NCBI RefSeq assembly: GCF_001485435.1
Contig: NZ_BCMS01000002.1
Location: 72,763-136,762, forward strand
DNA from: Deinococcus grandis
GTDB lineage: Bacteria > Deinococcota > Deinococci > Deinococcales > Deinococcaceae
Direction of reading: 5' to 3'
DNA length: 64,000 nucleotides
Position 1 is the first letter of the stretch. Every line of letters begins with the position of its first letter. Below are positions 24,609 through 33,482 of the stretch, piece by piece. The position numbers and the translations under genes are program-made. A model generated the notes under the pieces. It made no database searches and was not told the DNA's origin. It saw nothing but the letters and a program-made list of their open reading frames with translations.

Positions 24609-26541
24609 GCAGTGGCGTGACGTGCCACTGCCCCGAGTCACCCTGAGTATCGTCGTGCCCGCCTACAACGAGTCCGAGCGGATCCTGCCGACCGTGGCGG
24701 CGTTCGCGGTGGCGGTCAGCGCTACCGGCGAGCCGTGGGAACTGATCGTCAGTGACGACGGCAGCCGCGACGGGACCGCCGATCTGGTCGGGGCGCTGCC
24801 GTGGGCGAACCTGCGGGTGCTGCGGCACACGAACACCGGTAAGGGCGGCGCGGTGCGCCGGGGCGTCCGCGCGGCGCGCGGGGACCTGATCCTGTTCGCG
24901 GACGCGGACAACAGCACGCCCATCGAGGAACTGCCGCGCCTGATCGCGGCGGTCCGCGCCGGGGCGCACGTCGCGATCGGGTCGCGGGCCGCCGAGGGCG
25001 CCGAGGAGGTCGGCAAGAGCCCCCTGCGGCGCCTGGTGTCGGGGGGCCTGCGGCGCGTGACGCGGCTGCTGACCGGCGTGACGGCCGAGGACACCCAGTG
25101 CGGCTTCAAGCTGTTCCGGGGCGAGGTGGCCCGCGACCTGTTCCGGCGCGGGGTGCTCGACGGGTTCTCCTTCGACCTGGAACTGCTGTACCTCGCGGCG
25201 CGTGACGGTCTGCGGGTCGTGGAGGTCCCGGTCCGCTGGGTGGACGCCCCGGACAGCAAGGTGGACCCCGTGAAGGATTCCGTGAAGTTCCTCAAGGACG
25301 TGCTGATGCTGCGCCGCCTGCATGGCAGCGGCCACCCGCGCGCGGACGGGCTGCACCTGGCGGTCGTCACGGCGTACCCGCCGGGGCGGCGCAGCCTGAA
25401 CGAGTACGGCCTGCACCTGTCGCGGGTCCTGGCGGACAAGCCCGAGGTGGGGCACATGACCATCCTGGCCGACCGGCTGCCAGATGGGCAGGAGGCCGCC
25501 GACGCCCCGAACGTGCGGCGCGTGTGGGACTTCAACGATCCCCTGTCGGCGCTGCGGGTGCTGCTGGCGCTGCGCCGCGCGCGGCCCGACGCGGTGATCT
25601 TCAACCTGCAGATGGCGAGCTTCGGGGACCGGCGCGTCCCGGCGGCGCTGGGGTTGCTGACGCCCGCCCTGGCGCGCGCGTTCGGGACGCCCAGCGTGAC
25701 GCTGCTGCACAACCTGTTCGAGACGGTGGACCTGGACCGCGCGGGTTTCGGCGGGAACGCGCTGAAGGTGAAGGTGACGCGGGCGTTCGGGCGGCTGTTC
25801 ACGCGGGCGCTGCTCGGCTCGAATCTCGTGGCGACGACCCTGCCGCGCTACGTGAAGCTGCTGCGCGACGAGTATGGCGCGCAGAACGTGTTCCTGGCGC
25901 CGCACGGGACGTTCCAGCTGCCCCTGCCGCCGCAGCCGTTCCCGGAGGTGCCGACCGTGATGACCTTCGGGAAGTTCGGGACGTACAAGCGCGTGGAGGT
26001 GCTCATCGAGGCGCACCGGGAGCTGCTCACGCGGGATCCGCGCGCGCGGCTGGTGATCGCCGGGAGCGACACGCCGAACGCGCCGGGGTACCTGGCGGGC
26101 GTGCAGGCGCAGTTCGCGGACGTGCCGAACATCACCTTCACCGGCTACGTGGCCGAGGAGGACGTGCCGCGCGTGTTCAGTGACTGCACGGTGGTGGCCT
26201 TCCCGTACAACGCCACGACCGGCAGCAGCGGCGTGCTGCATCAGGCCGGGGAATTCGGGCGTGGGGCGGTCATGCCGAACATCGGGGACCTCGCGGACCT
26301 GATCCAGGACGAGGGCTACCGCGCCGAATTCTTCGAACCCGAGGACCCGCAGTCCCTGGCGGACGCGCTGTGGCGGGTGCTGAGCGACCCGCGTCAGGCG
26401 GCGGCCCTGGGCGACGCGAACTGGCGGGTGGCGTCCAGCCTGCCCCTCTCCGACGTGGCAGACTGGTATCTGCTTCATATTGAAGACCTCACGGGCACCG
26501 CGCCCGGTCCCTCACCCCGCGCCCAGGAGGCCCAGGCATGA
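24589..26541 (+). CDS. Bifunctional glycosyltransferase, GT2-GT4 fusion
   Basis: 650 aa containing two complete glycosyltransferase domains. Residues 15-245 are GT2 of the dolichyl-phosphate-glucosyltransferase kind: LSIVVPAYNESERI, VSDDGSRDGT, GKGGAVRRG, FADADNSTP and DTQCGFKLFRG. Residues 255-630 are GT4: HLAVVTAYPPGRRSLNEYGLHL, TFGKFGTYKRVEVLIEAHREL, then the C-terminal FPYNATTGSSGVLHQAGEFG. The first domain could load a lipid carrier and the second extend the glycan. GTG at 24589 has GGAGG 7 nt upstream. It ends in an ATGA overlap with a STAS gene, tying synthesis to a regulatory module. Confidence 0.85.
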   Translation: MSYPAFEQWRDVPLPRVTLSIVVPAYNESERILPTVAAFAVAVSATGEPWELIVSDDGSRDGTADLVGALPWANLRVLRHTNTGKGGAVRRGVRAARGDLILFADADNSTPIEELPRLIAAVRAGAHVAIGSRAAEGAEEVGKSPLRRLVSGGLRRVTRLLTGVTAEDTQCGFKLFRGEVARDLFRRGVLDGFSFDLELLYLAARDGLRVVEVPVRWVDAPDSKVDPVKDSVKFLKDVLMLRRLHGSGHPRADGLHLAVVTAYPPGRRSLNEYGLHLSRVLADKPEVGHMTILADRLPDGQEAADAPNVRRVWDFNDPLSALRVLLALRRARPDAVIFNLQMASFGDRRVPAALGLLTPALARAFGTPSVTLLHNLFETVDLDRAGFGGNALKVKVTRAFGRLFTRALLGSNLVATTLPRYVKLLRDEYGAQNVFLAPHGTFQLPLPPQPFPEVPTVMTFGKFGTYKRVEVLIEAHRELLTRDPRARLVIAGSDTPNAPGYLAGVQAQFADVPNITFTGYVAEEDVPRVFSDCTVVAFPYNATTGSSGVLHQAGEFGRGAVMPNIGDLADLIQDEGYRAEFFEPEDPQSLADALWRVLSDPRQAAALGDANWRVASSLPLSDVADWYLLHIEDLTGTAPGPSPRAQEAQA

Positions 26542-26849
26542 CCCGTCCCCCCACCACCCTCGACATCCTGGTGCGCCGCGACGCGGACGACCTGCACCTG
26601 TCGCTCAGCGGTCGCCTGGACGCGCATCAGGTGCCCGGGTTCCTCGCGGCGGCCGAACCGCTCGCGGCGCGCACGACCCTGGACCTGGGCGGCGTGACGT
26701 TCATGGATTCCAGCGGGCTGGCGGCGCTGGTGCGGCTGGTCCGCACGGCGCGCGCCGCCGGGCAGGACCTCGGGATCGTGAACATTCAGGACGGCGTGCG
26801 GCTGGCCATGGAGATCACGGGCCTGTACGCCGTGCTGCCGATCCGCTGA
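26538..26849 (+). CDS. STAS-domain protein 1 (anti-sigma-factor-antagonist type)
   Basis: 103-aa single STAS domain. The phosphorylatable serine is in TFMDSSGLAALVRLV, the standard RsbV/SpoIIAA motif, after the beta strands ILVRRDADDLHLSLSGRL. When phosphorylated it would release its partner kinase, and when dephosphorylated it would bind it. It is translationally coupled to the GT2-GT4 gene upstream (ATGA) and precedes the phosphatase/kinase fusion by 8 nt. Confidence 0.9.
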   Translation: MTRPPTTLDILVRRDADDLHLSLSGRLDAHQVPGFLAAAEPLAARTTLDLGGVTFMDSSGLAALVRLVRTARAAGQDLGIVNIQDGVRLAMEITGLYAVLPIR

Positions 26850-26857
26850 GCGCGGCC

Positions 26858-28405
26858 ATGGACGTGACTGCGCCCGACCCGTTCACAGAACTCCTCGATC
26901 AGGTCGCGGACCTGAGTGACCAGCTGGTGTTCCTGCAGCGCCTGATCCCGCAGGCGCTGGCCCTGACCGACGAGGCGCAGGCGACCGGACTGGTGCAGCA
27001 GGCGGCGGCGCTGATCAACACGCCGGGCGCCGCGCTGCACGTGCGGGGCGAGTGGCTGGGCGAGACGCCGGGCTGGCTGCGGGGCGTGCAGCCGCCCGGT
27101 CACGCGGCGGTCCTCCCGGCGGGCGCGGTGCATACCGGCGCGCCGTTCTGCGGGGCGTGGCGGCTGACGGCCGTGCTGGCGGTGCCGCTGGAGCAGGGGT
27201 GGCTGGCGCTGTGGGGCAAGCGGGACTTCCAGGCGGGCGAGCGGGAGCTGATCAGCACGCTGGCGCAGCTACTCGACGCGGCGCTGCGGGCCATGCAGGG
27301 GCGGCGCGAGGCGGCCCGGTACGCGATGCAGGAACGCGACCGGCGGCAGGCGCAGGCGGTGTGGCGCGCGGTGACGCCCGAGGCGCTGAGCACGCCGCCC
27401 GGGTATCACCTGCACCTGCATTCGCAGCCGGCCAGTGATTTCGGCGGGGATTTCCAGTTTCAGGAGGCCGAGTGGATCGTGGCGGGCGACGTGAGCGGCA
27501 AGGGCCTGCCGGCGGCGATCATCACGGCGATGTTCGCGTCGGCGTTCACGGTCGCGGCGCGGTCGGCGTCGCTGAACAGCACGCTGGGCGAGGCCCTGCA
27601 CGATCACCTGGAACGCTCGGGGGCGTTCTGCACGCTCGCGGCGATGCAGGTGCGGCCCGACGGGCAGCTGCGCGTGCTGAACATCGGGCATCCGCCGGTG
27701 CTGCTGCGCCGCGCCGACGGGCGCCTGGAGGAGGTGCGGGCGTCGGCGCCGCCGCTGGGGACCTTCCCGCTGCTGCACGTGGACGTCGAGCGGGTGTGGC
27801 TGCATCCGGGCGACGCGCTGCTGGTGTACAGCGACGGTCTGTTCGAGGCCGAGGACGCCTCGGGCGTGCCGTTCGGCCTGGAGCGCACGCGGCAGCTCGC
27901 GTCGGAGGTGGCGCCCACCGCGTTCATCCGGCAGGCGGTGGCGGGCCTGCGCGGCTTCGAGGTGGGCGACGACCTGACGCTGCTCGTGCTGCAGCGGGAC
28001 CCGGCGGCGCGCGGGGTGCAGCGGCGCCTGCCGGGCGACCTGCAGGCCCTGGCGACCCTCAGCGAGGCGCTGCGCGAGGCGGTGCCGCCGGACCACCCGG
28101 CGCTGATGCCGGCGGAACTGGCGATCACGGAACTGTTCGTGAACGCGGTGCGGCACGGCGGGGCGCGCGAGGTGACGCTGCGGGCGCACACCTCCGGCGC
28201 GGACATTCTGGTGACCCTGATGGACGACGGGTCACCGTTCGATCCACGCAGCGCCGCGCCGCAGGAGGGCGGGGAGCTGCGCGAGCACGGGTACGGGCTG
28301 CTGATCGCGCAGCGCTGCGCGCGGGAATGGCATTATGCTCGCAAGGCACAGTTCAACCGCCAGACGCTGCGACTGCGCGCACCCGACCTCTCCGCCCTCA
28401 TCTGA
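26858..28405 (+). CDS. RsbU-type PP2C phosphatase fused to RsbW-type HATPase
   Basis: 515 aa. Residues 1-160 form a GAF-like sensory part with a helical linker. Residues 185-380 are a SpoIIE/PP2C domain, with DFGGDFQFQ, VAGDVSGKGLPAAI, VLNIGHPPVLL, LLVYSDGLFEAED and GDDLTLLVL for the metal aspartates. Residues 385-510 are an HATPase domain with ELFVNAVRHGG (N box) and LMDDGSPFDP (G1), as in anti-sigma kinases. Both the phosphatase and the presumed kinase of a partner switch are thus on one chain, placed between two STAS genes. The start is the ATG 8 nt after the STAS gene; a longer upstream frame has no support. Confidence 0.88.
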   Translation: MDVTAPDPFTELLDQVADLSDQLVFLQRLIPQALALTDEAQATGLVQQAAALINTPGAALHVRGEWLGETPGWLRGVQPPGHAAVLPAGAVHTGAPFCGAWRLTAVLAVPLEQGWLALWGKRDFQAGERELISTLAQLLDAALRAMQGRREAARYAMQERDRRQAQAVWRAVTPEALSTPPGYHLHLHSQPASDFGGDFQFQEAEWIVAGDVSGKGLPAAIITAMFASAFTVAARSASLNSTLGEALHDHLERSGAFCTLAAMQVRPDGQLRVLNIGHPPVLLRRADGRLEEVRASAPPLGTFPLLHVDVERVWLHPGDALLVYSDGLFEAEDASGVPFGLERTRQLASEVAPTAFIRQAVAGLRGFEVGDDLTLLVLQRDPAARGVQRRLPGDLQALATLSEALREAVPPDHPALMPAELAITELFVNAVRHGGAREVTLRAHTSGADILVTLMDDGSPFDPRSAAPQEGGELREHGYGLLIAQRCAREWHYARKAQFNRQTLRLRAPDLSALI

Positions 28406-28431
28406 CCACGCCTGAAAGGATGCTGCCCCCG

Positions 28432-28734
28432 ATGCCCCTGACCTACACCGTGAACGGCCCTGAACTGATCCTCTCCGGACGCCTGGACGCCCAGAACGCC
28501 CTGGATTTACGCGCCGCGCTCGCGGAGCACGCCGGGCAGACCGGTGACCTGCGCGTGGACATGGCGGACGTGCCGTTCATGGACAGCAGCGCCCTCGCGG
28601 CGCTGGTCAGCGCCCTGAAGGACCGGCGCCGCGAGGGCCGGTCGCTGCGCCTGACCCGCGCGAGTCCGGCGGTGCATGAACTGATGTCCCTGACCATGCT
28701 GGGCCGGGTCTTCGGTCTGGAGGATCCCAGGTGA
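28432..28734 (+). CDS. STAS-domain protein 2
   Basis: 100-aa STAS protein with the conserved serine in PFMDSSALAALVSAL. It differs from the first STAS protein over most of its length, so the two may be distinct substrates of the phosphatase/kinase fusion. ATG 28432 is chosen over ATG 28420, which lies within the AAAGGA ribosome-binding site. It ends in a GTGA overlap with the receiver gene. Confidence 0.87.
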   Translation: MPLTYTVNGPELILSGRLDAQNALDLRAALAEHAGQTGDLRVDMADVPFMDSSALAALVSALKDRRREGRSLRLTRASPAVHELMSLTMLGRVFGLEDPR

Positions 28735-29141
28735 CGCGGCACCTGCCGGCGAACGTGACCCTGTTCGGGCACGTGCCGTCCAAGCACGTCCTGATCGTGG
28801 AGGACGCGCCGGGCATGCGGCTGCTGGTGCGGCACATCCTGCAGCAGGGTGGGCACAAGCCGCTGGAGGCCGAATCGGTCGAGGCGGCCTTCGGTGAGCT
28901 GTCGCGCGGCCCGGTGGACGTGATCGTCACGGACCTGATGCTGCCGGGCCGCTCCGGGCTGGACCTGCTGCGGGACCTGCGGGACCTGCCGGACGCGCCG
29001 CCGGTGATCGTCCTGACCGGCAGCGGCGAGGAGGTGCTGCGCGAGCAGGCCCTGAGCCTGGGGGCGCGCAGCGTCCTGTTCAAACCCTTCAGCCGGTACG
29101 AGCTGCTGGACGCCGTGTTCGCCGCCGGGATGGGCGGCTGA
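28731..29141 (+). CDS. Single-domain response regulator (CheY-like)
   Basis: 136-aa receiver without an output domain. HVLIVEDAPGMRLL gives the acidic pair, VIVTDLMLPGRSGLDLL the phospho-acceptor Asp, LTGSGEE the switch Thr, and LFKPFSRYEL the Lys. A 15-residue N-terminal extension precedes the domain. Its place after the phosphatase/STAS genes suggests it feeds a phosphorelay signal into the partner switch. No kinase is adjacent; the multi-GAF kinase 6 kb downstream is one candidate. Confidence 0.88.
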   Translation: MTRHLPANVTLFGHVPSKHVLIVEDAPGMRLLVRHILQQGGHKPLEAESVEAAFGELSRGPVDVIVTDLMLPGRSGLDLLRDLRDLPDAPPVIVLTGSGEEVLREQALSLGARSVLFKPFSRYELLDAVFAAGMGG

Positions 29142-29158
29142 CCGGAAGGCGGGTCGCC

Positions 29159-32100
29159 TTGACCCTGACGGGTCGGCTGACCCGGCTCCTGCGGCCGCGC
29201 CCCGGCTGGGCGCGTTCCGCTTGGCCGCCGCTCGTCTGGTCGCGGCCTGACGTCGCGCCGCCCGGGTCACCGGCTGGACCACCCGGTGGTCCAGCCGGTG
29301 ACCCGGCGGGCGGGCCGGTGGAGCCACATCCCGGCGCGCGGCCCAGCCTGACCCTGCCGGGCGCGCTGCTGCCGCCGGGCGAGGACGAGCGGGCCGGGGG
29401 GCGGCTGCTGGCCTTCGCGCTGCTGCTGATGCTGGTCCTGCACGGCACGCAACTGATCAGCGGGTCGTTCACCCGCACCTACGACGCGCTGATTCACGTG
29501 TACTTCGGCGCGCACTACGCGAAGTCGTTCTTCGACCCGTGGGAGGCCGGGTGGTACACCGGGTTCTCGCTGACGTCGTACCCGCCGCTCAGTCACTACC
29601 TGATCGCGCTGCTGAGTGTCCCGCTGGGCCTGATGGGCGCGTTCGCCGCCACGCAGATCCTGGCGCTGACGGGCCTGACGGTCGGCATGTACCGCTTCGG
29701 GAAGGTGTTTGTCACGGCCCGCGCGGCCGGGTACGGCGCGGTACTGCTGGTCCTGTCGAGCGCCATCGCGGAGACCGTGCAGGTCTTCGGGCAGCTGCCC
29801 ACCACCCTCAGCCTGGGGCTGCTGCTGAACGCCATTCCGTTCGCGGTGCGCTGGGTGCGGACCGGGCAGAAGACGTACCTGATCCGCGCGGCCATGTGGA
29901 CGGCTGCGACCACCGCGGCGCACCACGTCACCACGCTGTTCGGCAGCGTGTTCTTCATCGCGCCGGTGCTGCTGGCCGTGGTGCTCGAGAGTGCCTCGCG
30001 GCCCCGCCCGGCCGAGGGCACGGGCAGCTGGTGGCGGGTCTGGCGGCGCCTCTACCGGGTGGCGCCGCGCGTGTACCGCGGCGGCCTGTACGGCGTGTCC
30101 GCCATCATGGCGCTGGTGCTGGTCGTGCTGCCCTACTGGCTCTGGAGCCGCGCCGATCCGATCACGCAGGTCCCGATCCCGCACGGCAGCCGCGCGAACT
30201 TCCTGGAACGGCGCGACTTCGGGTTCATGTTCTGGCTGGTGCCGTGGGCGACGCTGCTGCCCATCTACTGGGACGCGGTGCGGCGCGGCCTGTTCACGCA
30301 CCGGGGGCTGCCCCGCTGGCCGATCATGGCCAGCATCCTGCTGCTGAGCCTGCTGGGTACCGGCGGCACGACGCCCATCCCGAAGGCGCTGCTGCGCGGC
30401 GCGTTCGACATCCTGACGCTGGACCGCTTCACGTTCTGGGCCTGCATGCTGATCCTGCCGCTGGCCGGTCTGGTCATCGAGTCGTGGCGGCACGGGGCGT
30501 GGCGGGTGTTCGTGCAGGCCCGCCTCGGCGCGCGGGTGCATCACGCGCTGGGCCTGCTGTTCGTGGCGGCCGCGCTGGCCCTGTCAGTGGGCGTGAGTTC
30601 CCTGACGTACTACCGCAAGTTCCAGCCGGACCGGATCGACGTGCGGCCCATCGTGCAGTTCCTGGAATCCGGCGGACGGGACCGCTACCGGTACATGGTG
30701 CTGGGCTTCGGGGATCAGATGGCGTGGCTCAGCGCGAACACCCGCGCGACCACCCCGGACGGGAACTACCACAGCGCGCGGCGCCTGCCGGAACTGACCG
30801 CCACGCCCGTGGAGCGCCTGGAGGGCGCCAAGTACACCGGCGTGCCGGGCCTGGGCAGCCTGCGGCAGTTCATGACGACCCCCGCGAAGTACAACCTGCG
30901 CTTCATGCTCAGCAACGACGCGTTCTACGACCCGGCGCTGCACATGCTCGGCTGGGTGCGGCTGGGGACCCTGCCGGGCGGGATCATGGTGTGGGAACGC
31001 CCGGACATCCCCGAGGTGCAGCCCCGCCTGCCCCGGCGGGAACTGCCGGTCTGGCAGCGGCTGATGTGGGCGCTGCTGCCGTCCGGCGCGCCGGTCCTGG
31101 CGCTGCTGTCGCTGCTGCTGCCGGTCCGCGCGCCGCGGGGCCGCTCGCGCTGGCCGTGGGTGCGGCTGCTGGCCGAGGACAGCCTGGACCCGCCGCCGCA
31201 GCAGGGGGCGTGGTGGCACTCCTGGGTGCGGCGACTGCCGTTCCGGTCGTGGCGTACGGCCCGGCTGCGCGCCCGGCGGCGCCCCCTGGCCCAGCGGCTG
31301 CTGAACACGGGGCTGCTGCTGACGCTGGTCCTGGGCGGCGCGGCGTTCACGTACCGCAGCCTCCAGCCGCCCGAGACGCCGCAGCGGGCCGTGCTGGGCT
31401 ACTGGGACGACCTGGACTTCAAACGTTTCGGCGCGGCCTACAGCTGGATTGACCCGCAGGATGGCCTGACCGAGGAACGCTGGCGGCTGGACCTGTCGGT
31501 GGTGGGGGGCCTGCGCAGCGGGTACGCGAAACTCGATTCGCTGCGCATCCTGGACGTGACGTACAGCGGTCCGCCGGAGGCGCCGGACACGGTCGCCACC
31601 GTCCGGTCGCGCCTGACGTGGTTCACGTCCCTTGGCGACGTGACCGAGGAGGTCAGTCAGGACCTGCGCCGCACCGCGCGCGGCTGGCGACTGCTGGTCT
31701 CCCCCACCCTGAATGTCCGGCCGCCGCTGCGCTTCCAGGCGGTGCCGGGCGTGCAGCTGGCCGCGCCCCCCGCCCTGGACATGCCGGTGCCGCTGCGGGT
31801 GATCAGTCGGCGGCTGGTCGCGTTCCGCGCCGCGCCGGGCGCGCCGGAGCAGGTGGCGGTGGTGGGCGAGGTGCAGAACGCGGGCCGGACCGGGGCGTCG
31901 CTGACCATCTCGGCCAGTGTCACGGACGCCAGCGGGCAGGAACTCGCCCGGAACGACGCGACCGAGACGTTCCTGCCGTGGCTGAATCCCGGCGAGCGCA
32001 CCCCGTTCCTGATCACCTTCGACGGACCCGGCATGACCGTGGACGTCCGGGACGTGGCGAGCTTCGCCGTGCGGGCCAGCGGCGTGGCGACCAGCCGGAA

Positions 32101-32389
32101 CCTCGCGCGGGACCTGAACCTGTGGCGGCGCGGCGGGGCCGTGCGGGTGGAGAACACCGGTCCCGCCGAGGCGACCCTGACGAACGTGATCGGCACGCTC
32201 GACGACGCGGGCGGCGTGGCGTGGGTGACCCGCACCTACCTGATGGAGGCGGTGCCGCCCATGCAGTCGCGCGAGGCGACCCTGCCCCTGGCGCGGCCCG
32301 GCGGGTACCGCGTGCTGCTCGGCGCGGGCGGGGGGCGCGTGACGGCCTCGCGGCTGTTCGCGCACGCCTTCCACCGGGAGGAACCGTGA
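29159..32389 (+). CDS. Large polytopic membrane protein, putative GT-C-like glycan enzyme
   Basis: 1076 aa. After a Pro/Gly-rich N-terminus (residues 25-75) come about 12 transmembrane helices, with conserved-looking acidic and His residues in the first loop (TYDALIHVYFGAHYAKSF), as in GT-C enzymes and YfhO-like proteins. The last 370 residues are soluble: an NTF2-like part (YWDDLDFKRFGAAYSWIDP) and a beta-sandwich with FxLYD-like character (VVGEVQNAGRTGASLTIS). Likely role: transfer of lipid-linked sugars on the outer face of the membrane. The start is uncertain: TTG 29159 (weak GGAAGG) or GTG 29318. A 41-bp palindrome lies between these two starts. It ends in a GTGA overlap with a lipoprotein gene. 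Confidence 0.7.
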   Translation: MTLTGRLTRLLRPRPGWARSAWPPLVWSRPDVAPPGSPAGPPGGPAGDPAGGPVEPHPGARPSLTLPGALLPPGEDERAGGRLLAFALLLMLVLHGTQLISGSFTRTYDALIHVYFGAHYAKSFFDPWEAGWYTGFSLTSYPPLSHYLIALLSVPLGLMGAFAATQILALTGLTVGMYRFGKVFVTARAAGYGAVLLVLSSAIAETVQVFGQLPTTLSLGLLLNAIPFAVRWVRTGQKTYLIRAAMWTAATTAAHHVTTLFGSVFFIAPVLLAVVLESASRPRPAEGTGSWWRVWRRLYRVAPRVYRGGLYGVSAIMALVLVVLPYWLWSRADPITQVPIPHGSRANFLERRDFGFMFWLVPWATLLPIYWDAVRRGLFTHRGLPRWPIMASILLLSLLGTGGTTPIPKALLRGAFDILTLDRFTFWACMLILPLAGLVIESWRHGAWRVFVQARLGARVHHALGLLFVAAALALSVGVSSLTYYRKFQPDRIDVRPIVQFLESGGRDRYRYMVLGFGDQMAWLSANTRATTPDGNYHSARRLPELTATPVERLEGAKYTGVPGLGSLRQFMTTPAKYNLRFMLSNDAFYDPALHMLGWVRLGTLPGGIMVWERPDIPEVQPRLPRRELPVWQRLMWALLPSGAPVLALLSLLLPVRAPRGRSRWPWVRLLAEDSLDPPPQQGAWWHSWVRRLPFRSWRTARLRARRRPLAQRLLNTGLLLTLVLGGAAFTYRSLQPPETPQRAVLGYWDDLDFKRFGAAYSWIDPQDGLTEERWRLDLSVVGGLRSGYAKLDSLRILDVTYSGPPEAPDTVATVRSRLTWFTSLGDVTEEVSQDLRRTARGWRLLVSPTLNVRPPLRFQAVPGVQLAAPPALDMPVPLRVISRRLVAFRAAPGAPEQVAVVGEVQNAGRTGASLTISASVTDASGQELARNDATETFLPWLNPGERTPFLITFDGPGMTVDVRDVASFAVRASGVATSRNLARDLNLWRRGGAVRVENTGPAEATLTNVIGTLDDAGGVAWVTRTYLMEAVPPMQSREATLPLARPGGYRVLLGAGGGRVTASRLFAHAFHREEP
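29264..29304 (+). promoter_or_regulatory. Perfect 20-bp inverted repeat near the start of the large membrane-protein gene
   Basis: GGGTCACCGGCTGGACCACC (29264-29283) is exactly complementary to 29285-29304, around a single central C. RNA from here would form a 20-bp GC-rich hairpin. If translation begins at TTG 29159 it encodes a Pro/Gly-rich stretch; if at GTG 29318 it is a leader structure just before the start. It could attenuate transcription or limit translation between the regulatory genes and the membrane protein. Confidence 0.65.
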
Positions 32390-33348
32390 GAGGCTCCCGC
32401 AGCAGGAAGTGGGGCGCGCTGCTGGCCGTGCCGGGCAGCAGGAGGCTGACCGGGCTGGTACTGGGCAGGCTGGTGCTGGCCGGACTGGTGCTGGGCGGGC
32501 TGCTGGGCGGCTGCGCGCGGCCGCCGCAGGACGACCTGCGCCTCACACCCCTGCCGACGCTGACCCTTCAGGAAGGTCGGCTGCGTGTGACGGGCGAGGG
32601 ACCGCTGCGCTTGGCCTGCGACACCCCGGCCGGGCCGGTCGTGCACATGCTGGCACGGGCGGGGCAGGTGCCGGTCCCACCCGGCGCGCTGGCCTGCGAG
32701 GCGTCCCGGCCCGGTCACGCCGAGGGCCGGGTGACCGTGGCCCTCACGCCCACGCCGACACCATCAACGCCCCCGTCAGCGCCGACACCTCTGCCCCCCA
32801 TCCCTGCGGCGCGCGGCACCCTGCGCGTCACCCCTGTCACCCTGCGACTGGGACAGCGCGAGGTGTGGACAGTCACCGCCGACCTGCGCGGCCCGGACGG
32901 TCGCGTGGCACCCGACGGCACGCCGGTCACGCTGAGCGCCGCCTCCGGCGCCGAGCGGCTCAGCGCGGTGCGCCTGACCGTCAACGGCGTCGCCCGCTGG
33001 CAGCTCACGCCCGGCGCGCCCGGCCCGTTCACGTTCACCGCCCGGAGTGGCGACTGGCAGGGCCGCGCCGCCGCCGTCGCCGCCACCGGGGTGCTCGGCG
33101 GGCGGCCGCGCGCGGTGTTCACCGGGCAGGTCCTGACCCTCGGGCCGCTGCGCTGGCAGGACGGCGCCCTCCCGGACGACGGAACCCCGGTGCGGCTGCG
33201 CGCCCTGACCCGCGCGGGGACCGTGGTGTGGTCCGCGGACGTGACGGTCGCCGCCGGGCAGGTCCGCGCCAAGGTGCCCCGGGTGCGCGGCGCCGTGACC
33301 CTCAGCGCGGAACTCGCGGGCAGCGAGGTGAGGTTCGCGTGGCCCTGA
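32386..33348 (+). CDS. Lipoprotein with Ig-like domain
   Basis: 320 aa. The N-terminus has basic residues, a Leu/Gly-rich hydrophobic stretch built from repeated LVLGRLVLAGLVLGG-like units, and a lipobox LGGC. A Pro/Thr linker (TPTPTPSTPPSAPTPLPP) leads into a C-terminal Big/invasin-like beta-sandwich (DLRGPDGRVAPDGTPVTLSA). It starts at GTG 32386 in overlap with the previous stop. Its own TGA stop at 33346-33348 is the border triplet of repeat copy 2. Probably surface-anchored and part of the glycan machinery by context. Confidence 0.75.
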   Translation: MRGSRSRKWGALLAVPGSRRLTGLVLGRLVLAGLVLGGLLGGCARPPQDDLRLTPLPTLTLQEGRLRVTGEGPLRLACDTPAGPVVHMLARAGQVPVPPGALACEASRPGHAEGRVTVALTPTPTPSTPPSAPTPLPPIPAARGTLRVTPVTLRLGQREVWTVTADLRGPDGRVAPDGTPVTLSAASGAERLSAVRLTVNGVARWQLTPGAPGPFTFTARSGDWQGRAAAVAATGVLGGRPRAVFTGQVLTLGPLRWQDGALPDDGTPVRLRALTRAGTVVWSADVTVAAGQVRAKVPRVRGAVTLSAELAGSEVRFAWP

Positions 33349-33482
33349 TACGGATTCCGTTTGTTTCGCCAACAATCCGGAACTTCACCGGATTGTTGGC
33401 TCCACGTCCGGAACCCGTTTTTCTCCTTCTCGCATCCGCTCGGATTGAACGGGCTGTGCAGCCCATTCAATCGGAGTCCGTA
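33349..33482 (+). repeat. MITE-like element, copy 2 (type A)
   Basis: 134 bp, bordered by TGA at 33346-33348 and 33483-33485. The first internal hairpin is perfect: CCAACAATCCGG and CCGGATTGTTGG around a 7-nt loop. A second hairpin uses GATTGAAC-GGGCTG and CAGCCC-ATTCAATC. The left TGA is the stop codon of the lipoprotein gene. The right end CGGAGTCCGTA joins TGA to give ATGA, so the element provides GGAG and the first base of the start codon of the next gene. Confidence 0.9.
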
